Of a stretch of DNA of 64,000 nucleotides, positions 34,507 to 49,422 are shown piece by piece. The stretch is taken from assembly GCF_013426205.1 (NCBI RefSeq), contig NC_089422.1:1-64000 (forward strand). The letters run 5' to 3'. How positions within the stretch are numbered: position 1 is the first letter of the stretch; every line of letters starts with the position of its first letter. A program made the position numbers and the translations under genes. Below the pieces are notes generated by a model. It was not told the DNA's origin. It saw only the letters and a list, made by a program, of their open reading frames with translations, and did no database searches. This DNA is from Metarhizium brunneum (Eukaryota > Ascomycota > Sordariomycetes > Hypocreales > Clavicipitaceae).

Positions 34507-36366
34507 GGCGCGTGGATTAGAAGATGAATAAAACGCATCTAGATACAATAAGTATTGTTTCAAATAGAGCATCTCTTGGCGCACACGCAATGTCTTTCGT
34601 TATGCCTGCCTTGATGTCTTGAGAAATTTTGCTAGTTATCCCATGAGGTGAATTTTACTTTTGTACGAACGATATTAGAAGCCCTGTACATTGACCCCTT
34701 TTATACCTTGTCAGAGCCCCTGAAAACCCCTTCTAGGGCTCCTTTGCCCGAGCCCGAGACAAAGCAACCATCGTGACCAACAGGGCCCAACAATACCTCG
34801 ATGGTTCCAACCATCCTCCAGTATTCTTGTGGCTAGTTTGAGTATGCACATACACGTAAAATCCCAAGCATTGCCACCATGAATATCTGCATCCGTAGCG
34901 GCTGACCAGAGAGAAGGGATTGTACTCTCATTTGCCGATTGAAGCTTCCTAACCTTCATGGATACCGCTCGCTGTGGAGGTTCTATCTGAGACAAGAATG
35001 ACCGTAATACCGAGAGAGGCGGGCCAATAAGCTGTGTAGCAGTATACTTCGCCTCAAGCAGATGTTTGTTGGCGCCTATTATCTGACAGACCCATGCAAC
35101 ACCATTAGTTACTTCTGAGTTAAGATCCGACAGCGCCGAACTATGGTCTGTAAACGACATGATATTCTGAAATGTCGGCAGAATCACGGTTGGTCTTGAC
35201 CAGATTGCCTCCCGATGTGCAGCTTTAACTGATGACAAAGACAGGGGAACACGAAATATATCACTTTCATGACTATGACTTTGGGCTGTGTGATCAGCAA
35301 ACTTCCGTGGTAGTACGTACGTACGGCAATTCACGTTCACCTTACTATCTCGGCCTGGCGGAAGTTATTAGATGACGCAGTGCCGGGTAGCATGCTTCGT
35401 CTTTTTTCGTCAGGCGACATATCTTCGAACCTTTACGCTGATTGGTTGTTTCGAACCACAGTGTCTAAAACGCATCATTTTCGTCCTGGAACTCAATACT
35501 GGTTATAAAACAAATGGATGGCACTGTGGCTTCAACTGCACCTCGAGAAAGCACAACGGTCACCATAGAGTGGCTCCAATGAAATATCGCGATTGCGGCT
35601 ACGCAACCCCTGTCCGAATAAGTGATCCAGTACCATCAACTACCGACAGGCTCCTTGACAGCCAAGATGGTGTGGTGATGAGCCTGCGAGCAGGGGTCGT
35701 GGGCCAGTAAAAGGAATAGCCTCATCCCGAGCCCTGCTGTGAAAGCCTCAGAGGAGGCAAAGACAGCGCATGTCTTGGTCGCGGAGTCGTAAGGAGGCCA
35801 TTGAGTTTTACACAGGGAGGGTCACGAGCTTTGATGATCCGGGCCGATAACCCAAGCACAGTTCAGGATGAGAATACGCATCAAGGCAACCGATTACCTT
35901 TCGACACATACAAGAGACTCAACTCCAGCCGGCAGTTCGTTCGCGAACTTCGCCAACACCAATCGGATCCACAGCTTGCCCGTCATGGGCAGGGTGACCC
36001 AAGACAGTCTGACCAAAAGGCGGCCGACAGGTCAACAATGTCATATCTCAGAACATGGTTCGGGTGCCGGGTCATTTTTACTTTGTATTACTTCATCACT
36101 GACGTGGCTGACTCCCATCGCGCGAACGGTGCCAACACTAGTAGTTAAAAATGTAGAATAACTATGCCGTTCGCCTCGTTATCGGATGATGTTGCGCTTG
36201 GGAAATCTTGGGATATAAGGAGGCGTGCACTCCTTATTCCTCTGCCAACTATTCACGCTATTTGTTTCTTGGGAATCGGGCCTGCTTCCTTCAGATAAAC
36301 TGCACCCTTGTTCGATATTACACAGCCAATATACAAGTCACCAGTATTCTTGTTCCTCTAATCATC
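34507..36366. other. Gene-poor stretch with only uncharacterised open frames
   Basis: No domain-bearing gene is recognisable. A 209-codon minus-strand frame (34711-35340) and 90-115-codon plus-strand frames (35372-36148) are open, but they show no motif, splice logic or composition that convinces me. They are treated as unproven. Confidence 0.4.
34711..35340 (-). CDS. Hypothetical open frame, unrecognised
   Basis: A single 209-codon frame starts at ATG 35340. No signal peptide, membrane segment or domain is apparent. The residue mix (many Ser, Arg and Trp) is not clearly protein-like. It lies 200 bases past the end of the NRPS-PKS pseudogene, tail-to-tail. It may be a chance frame. Confidence 0.2.
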   Translation of the reverse strand: MNVNCRTYVLPRKFADHTAQSHSHESDIFRVPLSLSSVKAAHREAIWSRPTVILPTFQNIMSFTDHSSALSDLNSEVTNGVAWVCQIIGANKHLLEAKYTATQLIGPPLSVLRSFLSQIEPPQRAVSMKVRKLQSANESTIPSLWSAATDADIHGGNAWDFTCMCILKLATRILEDGWNHRGIVGPCWSRWLLCLGLGQRSPRRGFQGL

Positions 36367-36594
36367 ATGTTCCACACGCCCGGGCTCGAGCTTGTCCCGT
36401 TAGAGAGTCCCAAAGCAAGGCGCCTTCCGGGTCTGGGCTTGATCGATATCGTGGACGGTCTCATCAATGGTCTCATACCCACCCTGATGGATCTGGCTAC
36501 TCAGGGAGAAAAGGAATGTCGATTTGTGGGTCAAATAACGGAAACGTTATTATTGAATTATGACGATAAGAACGTCATCATCTTCCAAGATTAG
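36367..36594 (+). CDS. Hypothetical small protein fragment
   Basis: From ATG 36367 a 75-codon frame encodes a Leu/Gly-rich, partly amphipathic segment ending NYDDKNVIIFQD. A different frame downstream (about 36600-36790) continues with protein-like text (FGDKVYQIGVFSEGKFIRSGG). The two may be exons or the halves of a frameshifted gene, but no clean intron joins them. Family not recognised. Confidence 0.3.
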   Translation: MFHTPGLELVPLESPKARRLPGLGLIDIVDGLINGLIPTLMDLATQGEKECRFVGQITETLLLNYDDKNVIIFQD

Positions 36595-36832
36595 AAGGGC
36601 AGCATCCAAGGACTCTAAGACAGAATCTGCTACGAAAGGCTATCCCCCAATTCTTCGGTGACAAAGTCTATCAGATTGGTGTCTTTAGCGAGGGAAAGTT
36701 TATCCGCAGCGGAGGACGGCGGTTGTCGGAATTAGGGATTCGGAAAATGCGCCAAGACGACATCGGATGTTGCTGTGAGTTTTTGTCGGGTCAAGTTTAG
36801 AATTTTACATTTTTTAAAAGTAAAGTCTAGAC

Positions 36833-39506
36833 CTATTCCTCGGCTATAAGCTCAGAGAATATCTCCGGCGTCAAGACCAAGGGCAGCTCACATAAAGTAG
36901 GTTCTTGCCATAAAAAGCTAACCGCCGGCAGCCAGCTAGGGCTAGAGGGAAGTTGCATGGAGGCCCCTAATCCGATACCTGTTATCGGCGCTCCTGATCC
37001 GGCATCAAATCCAAGGTCAAGTCCGTTCCATTGATATTCATCATGTCGCACGATAGAACTCAGTTTTTCTTGGCTTGGTAAAGCGTGCGAGTTATCAGAG
37101 GCTGTGGTTGGAAGAGTGTTACTGCGGCTCTCTGATGCAGATAGTGGTAATAAGTCCGGTCCGGCATGACCCCAATCATCAAAGATGATCTTAGGCGTCT
37201 CTCCGAGTCCTTCATCTTGCGCCCCTACTTCGATATCCTCTGACAGGTGGCTAGCGTATTTATCCACCCACACTGTCTGGGCATCATCATTATTACGACC
37301 CTGTATGTCCGCCGTAGATTTCGGCTCTGTCGCTAGGGAAGACGAAAGTTTATCGTTATTTAGCTTTGCAGAATCCTGGTTGGAGCCTTCTTTGGACGCT
37401 ATCGGCACAAAGCACGGCTCCTTGATATTGGTGAAGCGGCTAAAGTACGACCGAAAAGCATCGTCCACGGTGCCGTTCTGATGCGTCAATGGTGCCGACA
37501 CATCTTTTGCGTGGGAAATTGTATCAACCTGTGGTAGACAATATTAGTACTAATGTGGGATTCATGATAAGATCCAACAAATAAATTTACCCAGATGCCT
37601 GCCGGAGAGTAGAATTTCTTCACCGCCTCTAATAGGAATAAGATAAATTCTGTGCTCTCTACAAGCTTTTCTGATTCTTGTTGTTTTGTAAGTCTATGCA
37701 GTTGATTGATCAGGACAAACACAGCCTGCATGCAACAATAGCCGAGTAGGGCGGTATGCTAAAGAAAGTCGAATGTGTCAGGGTAACGTACAAAGCCTAT
37801 CCATAAGCGCGACCATGATCAATTTAAACTTACGAGAAAGAAACCCCCGTTTCTGACAATTTCTTGAGCAACGCAGACAATGGCTTCCGCGCTCGCTTCA
37901 CATCGCTTCCTTCTCTCCAACAGGAAGAGAGGTGGTGCCCCAGGGAACTGAATGCATGGTGGCGAAGTATCAACACCTTGGCCGGTGGTGCTACGTGACT
38001 CCGGGATAGGAAGAAACCGCAGATTGAGCACTATATCGCAACAGTGGCAGACTAAGAAGCACATAGCCTCGGCGTGAGCATCTGCCATGTCTTCATTTTC
38101 CGACAGCTCTTCATGTTCAGGGAAAGGCGTGTTTGAGTAGTGCAACCTGTCTCTTTCCACCTCATTCTGTAGCTCCCGAAATTCGGATTCAATCTTCCAC
38201 GGCTGAAAACCCTGGGTGGTAGAAGCACAAGTGTCGTTGTGTTTCTTAATACGGATGAGAAGCTTTAGCAGATTAACAAGACGTACAACTGGCTTGTCTC
38301 TTGTCCGTTGGTCGGTCGAGGCGGGCTGGGCGAGAGGCCGGTGTAGAATAGAAGTTTGTAGAGCCGAGTGACCAAGGCAATGGGTAGTTTCAACAGTTTC
38401 AAGGTACATCTCTATGTTCTCTAGATCCTGCACGTCATTGATGGCGTGATGGCCTTGCGCCCGATACAGCTGGGCTAGGCTCTTCGAGAGTCCTAGCAGC
38501 CTTTGTCAATGGCCGGCAGTAAGACATGTTTTGGGCGGGAGCACAGCGCGTGTAACTTACCTATATTCAGCCATGCTTTTTGGCCATTTGACTTGGCCGC
38601 GTCGTACGCTATGAGTACGCAAAATGTTCTTAGGTAGTCCATATACCTACTAGTGTCGTCCCAGTTGCACACGGAGGCTCTTGACAGCTTTGTGAACTCC
38701 TCTTCAGGCCCTGATTCTCCCCGTGCCTGCATTCTAGCAATAGGATGCACCGAGAATGCTACGCTGCAGGCACATACAGCATATATGAGGCCAGGGAATG
38801 CGGTTTTTGCAGCAATCATTGGAAAGAAGGTCGATTTCGGGATTACCTGCAAAACATTGGAGTGGCATCGACTGTAGAAAAGCTCTAGTAAATGAACGAT
38901 CAGATTTGAATCTATGCTTGAGCTTACATGTAGTTAGTACGAGGGTTCGAGGGAAAACTACGTCGATGTGGAATTGAACATACTTCAAACCGTCATGAGG
39001 GGTACTGTTAGCAAGTATCTCTCCTAAGTTGGCTTCCCACGTGCAGGAATCTGGAATACTGTGGGATGAGCTTCCGTCAAATGTATTGCTTTCTGCGTCA
39101 GAATAAGTGGCAGTATCTTCCTCAAGTCCGCTGTTGTTTTCGTTCCCGGTGGGCAGACAGAGATTCATGTCCACGGGTGCGACTGGTTCGATGGGCTTCC
39201 ATTTCGAATCACCGACCGAGACGACTTTACTGGGGAAAGAGTCCCTCGGTTGTGGTGCCGGGGCAAGCTCATGGATTACTCGTTCCTGGGGTTGCCGTCG
39301 AGGCTTCGGCCCACGTCTTCCTTGATTCTTGTCATAGACACATCTTTGGCGGCTTTCGAGGCAAAATGAACACGGCAATGTGCCTGTACATTTCACCTGG
39401 TACAGTTATTACATGCTAAGCCAGGGAGGAATGGATGGCAGGGAATTACTCGACGTTTGCGACATGCGTCGCACGCTGACGTGACTTTGCTTCTGTTGTA
39501 GGACAT
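36833..39506 (-). CDS. Zn2Cys6 transcription factor
   Basis: Six exons (39506-39450, 39396-38941, 38846-38561, 38492-37834, 37758-37591, 37528-36833) give 773 residues in one frame. The N-terminal zinc cluster is split by the first intron (ACDACRKRR joined to VKCTGTLPCSFC...RC) and is followed by a basic RRGPKPRR linker. The central part resembles the fungal-specific regulatory domain, and the tail is acidic and Ser-rich. The second intron uses a weak GTACTA donor, which is the least certain junction. The gene is divergent from the monoamine oxidase at 40530, with 1 kb between, making it a candidate local regulator of that gene and the adjacent permease. Confidence 0.8.
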
Positions 39507-40529
39507 TGGCGACTCTCGGCTCATGAGGCGGCATTGCACGGACAACATTTGAACGCTCTGTTTGACTTGGACGGTGATAGTGGCCCAGAATGATATACCC
39601 GAGAGGGGGGGCCAAGGACAAGGGTAGGGGCATGACCGCCTACTGTTTCATCTGCCGTCTCTGATCTCACATTGCCCAGCTTCTTGTGACTGGTCGATAA
39701 TGTGTACGGAGGCCGCGGATACCGTGGGCGTAGCTACATGCGCGCGAGCCACGTGATGCGTGCTAGGCCCTGATGATATCATCAACAACCCGAGAGTGTC
39801 ATGAACAGAGGTAAGGTATTGACGATGCTATTGTTCGGGGACTGCGATTCGGCCGTTTAAAAGCATTACGAGTCAATTTCTCTCCCAAAAATCCCATTAT
39901 AATTGTCGCTCTTCACTCAAGGCGGCATCACTACAGTCTATACGACGTAGTTTACAAACCAAACTCAAGAACACTCCAAGGCGAATTCAAAGCTCTAATA
40001 AGTGTATTCATTAGACCTTACAAGTTGCGAGCCAAGGTGTATTGACTGCATAGAGATGCCGCAAACCGGTGGCTTGAGCGAGATCGTCTTCGGAATAGCA
40101 GTGGGAAAGGCAGGGGGAGGGGTAACTTGGTTGACACTTGTATGGGCCTGACAGAAAATTACATGTACGAGACAATTCTTGGCAAAGGAAGACAGAGGAA
40201 GGAGGTAGGCTTGTCTCTCCCTGTGTAGTAGATAAACGGTGTCGGAAATACGAGTTGGCGTTTGTGGAAAATTAAGACCAATCAGAAGGCTTCCACGACC
40301 CGGGGTAAAAACTAGCAAGCGTCAACTACTGGTAAGTTAGATATAAGAATGTAGTGGTGTGAAGACGCCCGGTGCTGTCAAGTTAGCTATAGTTCAGAAA
40401 TGTTATGTTATGCAATTGCGACTTGCACGTTGCACTATCCAATATTTTGCTTTACCCGACACTTGGCATTCCACTATATCCATTTTTGTTATCAGTATAT
40501 AATCAGTATCTCTTGTCTTTTTATTCCCC
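39507..40529. promoter_or_regulatory. Divergent promoter region, regulator and amine oxidase
   Basis: About 1 kb without a supported gene between divergent starts. Its position suggests shared control of the Zn2Cys6 regulator and the oxidase. I did not identify a specific binding site. Confidence 0.4.
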
Positions 40530-42224
<1,695 letters not shown>

Positions 42225-42403
42225 GATTTAAAGTGTGCTAGAGTATTGTAGTATCACCTCAGATTGAGAATCACTGCAAAGAAAATATTACAAGTATTCA
42301 TGGCGACTTGTTAAGGGGTCGAACACAACATCGGGTACTTTTGCCATATGGGAAAAGAACCTTTTCCATTTTAATCAGCGAACTATGTATCATCCAGAGG
42401 CCA

Positions 42404-44334
42404 TCAAGCAGCATACACATGTACACTGTCCTCGTCTTCGGCATGAACACTGTTCTCGAGGGGACCCTGGTAGTGTTTATTCCCCCAAGTAAACCAAGAG
42501 CAAAGAGATAGGATAAGCACAGCGCCAACTAAAATGCTAGCGTAGTTCCTAGTCGCGGTTAGCCATATACTTTGAGTCGAGATATGTTCTTGCTCACATA
42601 TTCGCAGCCGTAACCGGCTGATAAACAGGGAACGACATTACAATCGTCATAAAGCAGCCGAAAATGAACGCCGCTACATGGCAAGGGTAGGATAATCTCC
42701 CTAGGTTAAACGGGCCCTTGATAAGATCCTTCTTCCACGCAGCATAAACGATGTAGAGGCCAATGGGGATAATGTAAGAAAGTTGGAACGCCACTAGCAC
42801 TCCTGCCATTATTCCGTAAAAAGCGGTGGTATTCCATATATATATCATGTACACCAGAATAGAGGGAAGGACAAGTACAAGATTGCCCCATACTGGCACA
42901 TTCCGCTTAGGCTCTAGTTTAGCCAGGAATTGAGGTAGAGCCTTGTCACGGGCCATGGACCAAATCGCCCTTGCAACTGCACCTGTGAGGTCGCAGCCGG
43001 CAACGAATGCGACGAGAGTACTAATGAGGTTAAGGATTATGCCTGCTGGGATGCTGTTTGTACTATTCACAATAATCTGGGTGAATGGACTCATGAGACC
43101 AATTGGCGATTGAAGAACAGCGTCAATGTCACCAATGCAGAAGAGTACCACAATGATAAAAGGGAAAGTCATGAGAGAGTTGCCCACGACCTGGAGACAC
43201 ACTATAAAACAATGTTAGCCAAGCATGAGTCTAGATCATTAGTGTGAGGGACTTACTGGCCCGGGGGACGAAGACGTTTGCTCTAGGAATCTCTTCACTG
43301 AAGTGGCTGGCAGAATCCAGGGAGAAGAACGCATACAAAGCCGCAAGAAGGCTGACACTCCAAGAAACGAAATTGCTATCCCATCCTGTATGATTTTGAA
43401 AGTCGGTAAAGACAAACTTGGCGTCGTGCTTGTTAGAGCTACATCCAAGCAGCACACCGATAAGAACAAAGTAACCTGTGACGTGGATAACAAGAACTAA
43501 GCTCAAGTCAATCAATATTGCTCTGGGACACTAAATCAGGACATAAAGATGGCTCGCCGTACCCCATGTGTTGATTTGGTGCAACATGTCAACCGCCCAT
43601 ATGTTGATCATAATCCAAAGGCCACAGCAGGCGACACACATCTTTTAAGATTAGTCGGGCTTCATCTCGATTTATTCACAGTTTGGTGTACTCACCAAAA
43701 ACGTGTGCCACGTTTCTGGCACGTAGCCTCTGGAGATGACGGCGTAGCTCTGGATCTGGAGTGAAACTCCAATTCCACAGGATAACGTCCCAAGCCACAT
43801 ACCTGCTAGGGCGGCCCAAGCAGTGAACCAGCTCTGAAATGTAAATGTCAGCTTCATTTAAATAAGAAGACTATGCTCGTACCAATACTCTAGCCAACTG
43901 TGGTGGCGCAAGCTTCGCTGCCCAGACGTATTGGCCTCCAGCTAACGGCCACATGCTATCAAACTATCAGTACCTTGGAATTGCAGTCCGGTGTCAGGGT
44001 TCGGACCTAACAAACTCGGCAAGAGCTAGGCCCATGCACAAGATGCCGACGGAGACGAAAACCCAGCCCCAGAGCAGCCCTACGGAACCTCCTCCCAAGA
44101 GGCCCTGTGCAATGGAAGCCGTCCATCCTTCCCACTACTAGGTGTTAACGACAATCCTGAAGAGGGGAAATTAAGAATATAGGACAAGCTCACGGCTCCC
44201 GAAGTGCATACCGCGATGCCAACCGCGGTCCAGAAGTTGAATCGCTTCTTAATTTGAGTACCTCGGTCTTCATTTGTGGTGCTCGATTCCAGATCAAGCG
44301 AAGTCGTCCCTTTCAACTTATCCGTATCAGACAT
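42404..44334 (-). CDS. Amino acid/GABA-type permease (APC family)
   Basis: The gene starts at ATG 44334 (MSDTDKLKG) and ends at TGA 42404. Several short introns interrupt it; the first exon ends at 44194 and the last intron uses a GTGAGC donor near 42594. The spliced protein has about twelve hydrophobic segments (for example FWTAVGIAVCTSGA, GLLWGWVFVSVGILCMGLALAEF and SILVGAVLILSLCSWF) and the PLAGGQYVWAAKLAP region typical of fungal choline/GABA permeases. It would import an amine or amino acid across the plasma membrane. No stop or frameshift was found, but not every junction was verified. Confidence 0.8.
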
Positions 44335-45418
44335 GGTAGATATAAGTAAGATCCAGTAGATGTGCCAAGTTGGTATAACAGTTATGGCGATGATGAGTGA
44401 TATCCAGTACAAGCAGGTCAACTGCCTCAACAAGAATTTTTCCTCCGTGTAATCGAATCAACGAGTGTCCTAGATTTGAGGACAGCAAAGCCCACAAGAC
44501 GCCTATTTTTATATATTCAGTATAATGTGTGTCTATCGTACGGCGGTTGTATACCAGGTGATGATAGCGCATGTGGCAATTTCCTCTTGATCGCCATGGG
44601 TTGTGTCGGAAGACAGCGTTTCATTCTCAGATCTCCAAAGTCCTCCAAATGGGCATAGGCTAGATTACTGGCGACTTATCTATTTTTCCATGACAGGTAC
44701 GTGCACCACGGCAGGGATATGATAGGGCTAGAAGAAGATGGCTTTGCTAGGCCCGGAGTTGACACGCTGCGCGTTGTGTAACAGCTACCGATAGCATTTT
44801 AGCACAGGCCCAATAAACCAGACAACATTGGCTTGAATGTTAGTAGATATGCCCTGTACATCTATCCCCGCAGATTCGGACTCCGCACTTGGGGTAAATA
44901 ATATTGGGACCAAACTGGGATCAGGCTTGCATTGATAAAGACACATGCAGCTATACACTAGTGGCAGAGTCTGACCTGAAATCGAATGCTACATCACTGC
45001 GCCTTCTATAAATAGTTTACCTCGGTTATATTCCCATCCTGTATGATCAACGCACTCTTTGAATCGGTCTTCCGCCGTGACTTTCACAGTTGCCACCCAG
45101 ATAGCAAGCAGTCCACCCCCCCCTTCTTTCCCCTTTTTTTTCTCACTTAATGATTCCTCTGAAAGCAATTTTGAGCCCTCAATACACCATCTTAGGCTTC
45201 TCAAACCTCGATAAATATTTCCTAGTTACTAAAGTGTATACCGTTCTTTTACAAGTAGTAGGTAGGATCCAGTTACGACATTGAAATACACGGTATTTGA
45301 ATAAATACTTTGAATAAATACATCATAATTATCCTAAAAGAAAAAGCATGTAGTAAAGCGTATTCAGTGGAAGTTTGGGACCACATTGTCAATATTTTAT
45401 CAGGTAGGATATGTTTAA
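44335..45418. other. Intergenic, no supported gene
   Basis: About 1.1 kb holding the permease promoter and the 3' flank of the monooxygenase. It contains a C/T-rich run near 45110-45142. Nothing coding is recognised. Confidence 0.5.
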
Positions 45419-46837
45419 TTACACCGTAATGACCTTGTCTGCCTTCTTGACAATCCTGCTTTCCGGCCGATAGTCACCGCCGGCCGGCAATGATAACTCC
45501 TCTATTGTCCCCTGCCGGCCGTCCTTTACGTCTTTGGATATTTGGTCAAAATGCTTCTCCGACTCCGCAGCAATATCATATTCAATGACCCAGCTTGGTC
45601 GTGGGAGGTTGAGGATTTGAGGATTCTTCTTGATCTCTTCGCCTTCCCAGTCCACATTATGGTAGCCATCTCGGATCCAGATCGATGCCATGTGCGTAAT
45701 ATGAGAGCGGTTGAAGCGGATCCTCTCAAAAACCTTCATTCCCAATGGTACATCTCCCTTGGCCCGATCCAAGGCAATAGCCAGAGCCACGCCATCTTCC
45801 ATAGCCTGGGATCCTCCTTGGGCCGAGGTGGGAAGATGGCAGTGTGCAGCATCACCAATTACTGCGATGCGGGATGAAGGGCTAAGCCACGTTTTCAGGG
45901 GGTCACGCCAGACGAGTTTGTAGTCGACGATATCTTCGTCTGGTGTCTCGTTGACGACTTCGAATAGCTTCTGTTCAAAGCCACTCTCCTGGAGACAGGC
46001 CAAAACATCGCTCTTCTTGCCTGGATATGACCAGGATTCTCCTATATCATCAGTATCCTTGGATGGAGCGTCAGTGAGCGAAATCTATTTGACAAGTGCA
46101 GAAAAACAAACCTTGTGTGTCAAAACCCAGCCAAGGTCCTGGCCTTTGTTCCAGGTGTAGATGAGCATGTGGCTATCATGGGCAGCCCAAAGACAAGTGT
46201 CATCTTTGGTAGGATCGCAGAAGTCGCGAAGGAATTCGTTATTTTTATGTCGTTCCGTCAGGGTGAAATGTGCCCGGAAAATCGCATAGCCGCTATTCAC
46301 CTTGGTGTCTGGTAAACCAAGAACTTGCTGTCGTGCAATTGAGCGTGGGCCATCCGCAGCAATTACAACGTCGGCTTCATATGATTGACCACTAGTCGTG
46401 ATGACTTTCGGTTTGGAACCGTCCACATATGATTCGACGCGCTCGCCGAGCTTAAACTTGACACCGAGCCTCTCGGCATAGCGAAAGACAACTTGGTGGA
46501 TCTGGCCGCGGTGACCAGCATACTGCCTCCAGAAGTGATGAGGTTGCAGGATCCAGTCTTCTGACCATATCAAGGAGCCATCTGCCTTGAAGTACAGGAA
46601 GCGGTCACCTTGGTTGATGCAGATGTTCATCAGCTCGCGGCCAACTGCGCCGTTGTCCCATTTCTCAATAATACGCCCTCCGTTGGGGAAGAAGTCGATG
46701 ACATCGCCGTACTTGAGACTCGTAGGGTAAGTCTCAATGACAGTCACCTTCATCCCCCTGAGCCGGCACTCAATGGCCGCAGTCAAGCCGCCGAAGCCGG
46801 CTCCGACAATGAGTACGTGCAGAGGCTGTGATAGCAT
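45419..46837 (-). CDS. FAD-dependent aromatic monooxygenase (salicylate hydroxylase-like)
   Basis: Exons 46837-46112 and 46057-45419 (54-base intron with donor GTTTGT and acceptor CAAG) give 454 residues. Motifs of group A flavin hydroxylases are in place: VLIVGAGFGGLTAAIE at the N terminus, the DG motif (VVIAADGPRSIARQ) near residue 175 and GDAAHCHLP near residue 310. The protein would hydroxylate an aromatic or polyketide substrate using NAD(P)H. Similar enzymes serve salicylate breakdown and azaphilone tailoring, and the nearby synthase wrecks make the latter conceivable. Reading through the intron would hit a TAG at 46085, so splicing is required. Frame otherwise intact. Confidence 0.85.
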
Positions 46838-48077
46838 GGTGAAGATTGGTGGTGTGATGACGGGTAGGCAGATGTTAGATTATCGGAGCTATCCAAGAGG
46901 AAATGCACTGTCGTAATGCATATAATTTTAAACCAGAGGTGAGTAGGGCCAATCTAGCCGCCGATTTTCTGAAACATTGAAGTGATTGGAAGTCTCTAGC
47001 ACAAACGTGCGAATATACCATTGAAACGACACAAGTCAGGCAGCACTACCCTTCGTTACGTAGTAAGGCCTCTTTGCAACGTGGGACTAATTCTCCGTGG
47101 GGACGATCCCGAATCCCGAAGCATTTCAGAAGATTGCACGGACCAAGCAGCAATAACCCGTACCGTTAAGATACCTCCTCGGATAATTGAGTGCCTGCGC
47201 ATGAAAGAGGCGCGGCGGCATTGAAGGAGCAGCTCAACGAATGATGAGTTGTTACGGAATGGAGACGGGAATAATATTTGATTCGCCCAACTCCCGGGGG
47301 CCAATAACGCGGAGTAGCGCCAAGACAGTCTAAAGTCGCATTGCTGGGCAATTACCTAACCACGTGTATCGTGATTCGTGTCGGCGTGGTAGTTCTAAGT
47401 GGCGGAGCAAGTGACGAGGTTGTAACCAAGTGTGAAGTGTGAGAAAGGGCATTCTTTCAGCGATTATAGCCCATCTTATCTTTGCTATAATGTATCTGCT
47501 GCAAGAAGGAAGTGCAGGACTCTGGCTCTTGCGATGAGAGAGTTCACTTTTTAGTCTATGACTACGCAACAGAAAATCGCGCAGCCAGACTCCCAAGGCC
47601 TTGTAAAAAGTCGTGAAATGTGTTGAAATTAAATGAACTATTGCCGTCATTGTAATGGCATATCGTCCTGGCTTTGCATTCGTCTGGTGCTTTATGTTCA
47701 TCTTACTCTGCGTTAATAGCAATTTTTATTCTATATTTTTCCTTTACGGACCGTGGGCTGAAACCTTATATTTTCTATATTACAACCGGTAGATTTGATG
47801 TTCGAGCATGACATAGTGTGAACATTACAAGTTTCAAATGGTTGAAATTCTTGTCTTGGTGGGCAGGGCATAGCTATTCAAAACTCCCCACATGCAGGAT
47901 AAACATCCCGTTGGTCTCTGATATGGACTCTAGTAGTCTTTGACATCCCTTTTGTTTCAGCAGGCAATTCTTAGAGTATAAAGACTAATCGGAAGTGCTA
48001 TGAGATGAGTTTTGTTACAACCATCAAACCTCTCTACTTACAATTTTGTGACAAGTTATCAACAAGACGCCTCAACA
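46838..48077. other. Intergenic, no supported gene
   Basis: About 1.2 kb with only short random frames, containing the divergent promoters of the monooxygenase and the cupin gene. Confidence 0.5.
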
Positions 48078-48590
48078 ATGGTTTTCGAGTGGAAGAGCGA
48101 AGCACATTTTCACAGGGTCCCTAAACTGGTCCCTGGGCCTCCTAATGTGTACTTTGGTAAGCTTGGCAAGAGACGTCGAACAAAGACTGGCGCCTTGAAA
48201 CGAGTAGGGGCGCGCATGCAAGTGAAAAATAATAACGTCTTCTTTCATTAGCCGATGTCTTCTCTACCTCATCACCCGAAGCACCAAGCCCTTTAACTAG
48301 CTCCATGTTCTTTTTAGACTATCTCGAAAGACCAGACCCGGCGCCGAAATATGAATATGACGAGACAGGAGTTGTTATCAAGGGTACGAATTATACCAAG
48401 TGCTCATTGAGAAGATACTAACAGTGTGTGTTTTGTTTCAACAGGCGAGCTTCACATTAGAGATGAAACGGGCAATGAGGCAAAGCTCCTCCCTGGTGAT
48501 ACTTTCTTTATTCACCGAGGCAGCACCATCGTTTTCTCGACCCCGCGGTATGCAGTCGCTTATAAGTCGGCATCGCGACATAGCCATTAG
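48078..48590 (+). CDS. Small single-domain cupin (EutQ-like)
   Basis: Exons 48078-48156, 48252-48383 and 48445-48590 give 118 residues. The middle and end carry a cupin barrel signature (YDETGVVIKGELHIRDE, then LLPGDTFFIHRGS). It resembles fungal proteins related to the ethanolamine-utilisation protein EutQ, often annotated as ethanolamine utilisation proteins although their activity is unproven. Introns have standard sites and the frame is clean. An upstream in-frame start at 48012 would add 22 residues. Confidence 0.75.
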
Positions 48591-49422
48591 TGACTGGATT
48601 TAGGAAGACATAGATTGGTGGCGTAGGTAGTGGACTGTTTTGTCTAGAACACGTATTTCCTGAATAACAGAGCTATACATTGGTGTTTTTAAACATAAAC
48701 TCAATCGCCCTAGACAATATGGCATGCTAAAACAAGTTGTTCATTTTAGATCTCGACGTTCCGTGCATCGTTTCTCTGCTATTTACCATTATTGCTGCCA
48801 GCGTAGTGTCTCTCCTACCTCTTTTTAATACAAAAAAACAAACAACTTCCTTTCGTCCAAATTTAACTTTTGGCCAAGTCAAGTTATAATAGCCAACGCT
48901 ATAACAGTCAGCCGTCACACCAAGCTCTGCGACTTCAGTCTACAGAGGCACTACCCGGCATCAGTGGCCCAACTGCCAGGTCAGCTCTCCTTGGCAAGGG
49001 AACAGGCTGCGACGACAATGTATGTGCTTTATTTTTTCTGCCCAAGCTATCGCATTCCCTGCTTGTATGTATACGCTTGTGTTTTATTGTTGATGAGAAA
49101 TTGATTCGTTAGTAAGATGTTAGCCTCCTGGTTGGGTGAACCAGTTTCAGTGACGCGGATGGCTTAACCTGAGCCATCGGCAATGAGGGATCGTACTTCT
49201 GCGACATCGGCATGCCTGGTTGTGCCGGTACTCCGGCCTGCCTCAGAGGCTTTCATGCTCCATGTCCCTCTCGGCCCCAGCATATTCCAATGTTAGCTTT
49301 GTCACTCATCCGGGGCACCCGACTCCCCATCTACTGTTCCAATAGCCAGGTCTGCCATTCTCATTTCTGTTCCCCCGCATATGTTGTGCCGGAATCCGTA
49401 CCTAAAGCATTAATTCCCTGCG
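48591..49422. other. Intergenic, no supported gene
   Basis: About 830 bases with no recognisable gene, upstream of the next regulator. Confidence 0.5.

Noticed and set aside
43985..44010. tRNA-like TTCG stretch near a permease intron
   Set aside because: No cloverleaf could be formed around it. It lies within the spliced permease gene.
46085..46111. 27-base intron or premature TAG in the FAD monooxygenase
   Set aside because: A 54-base intron (46058-46111) removes the stop, keeps frame and has a plausible branch site, so the gene is intact.
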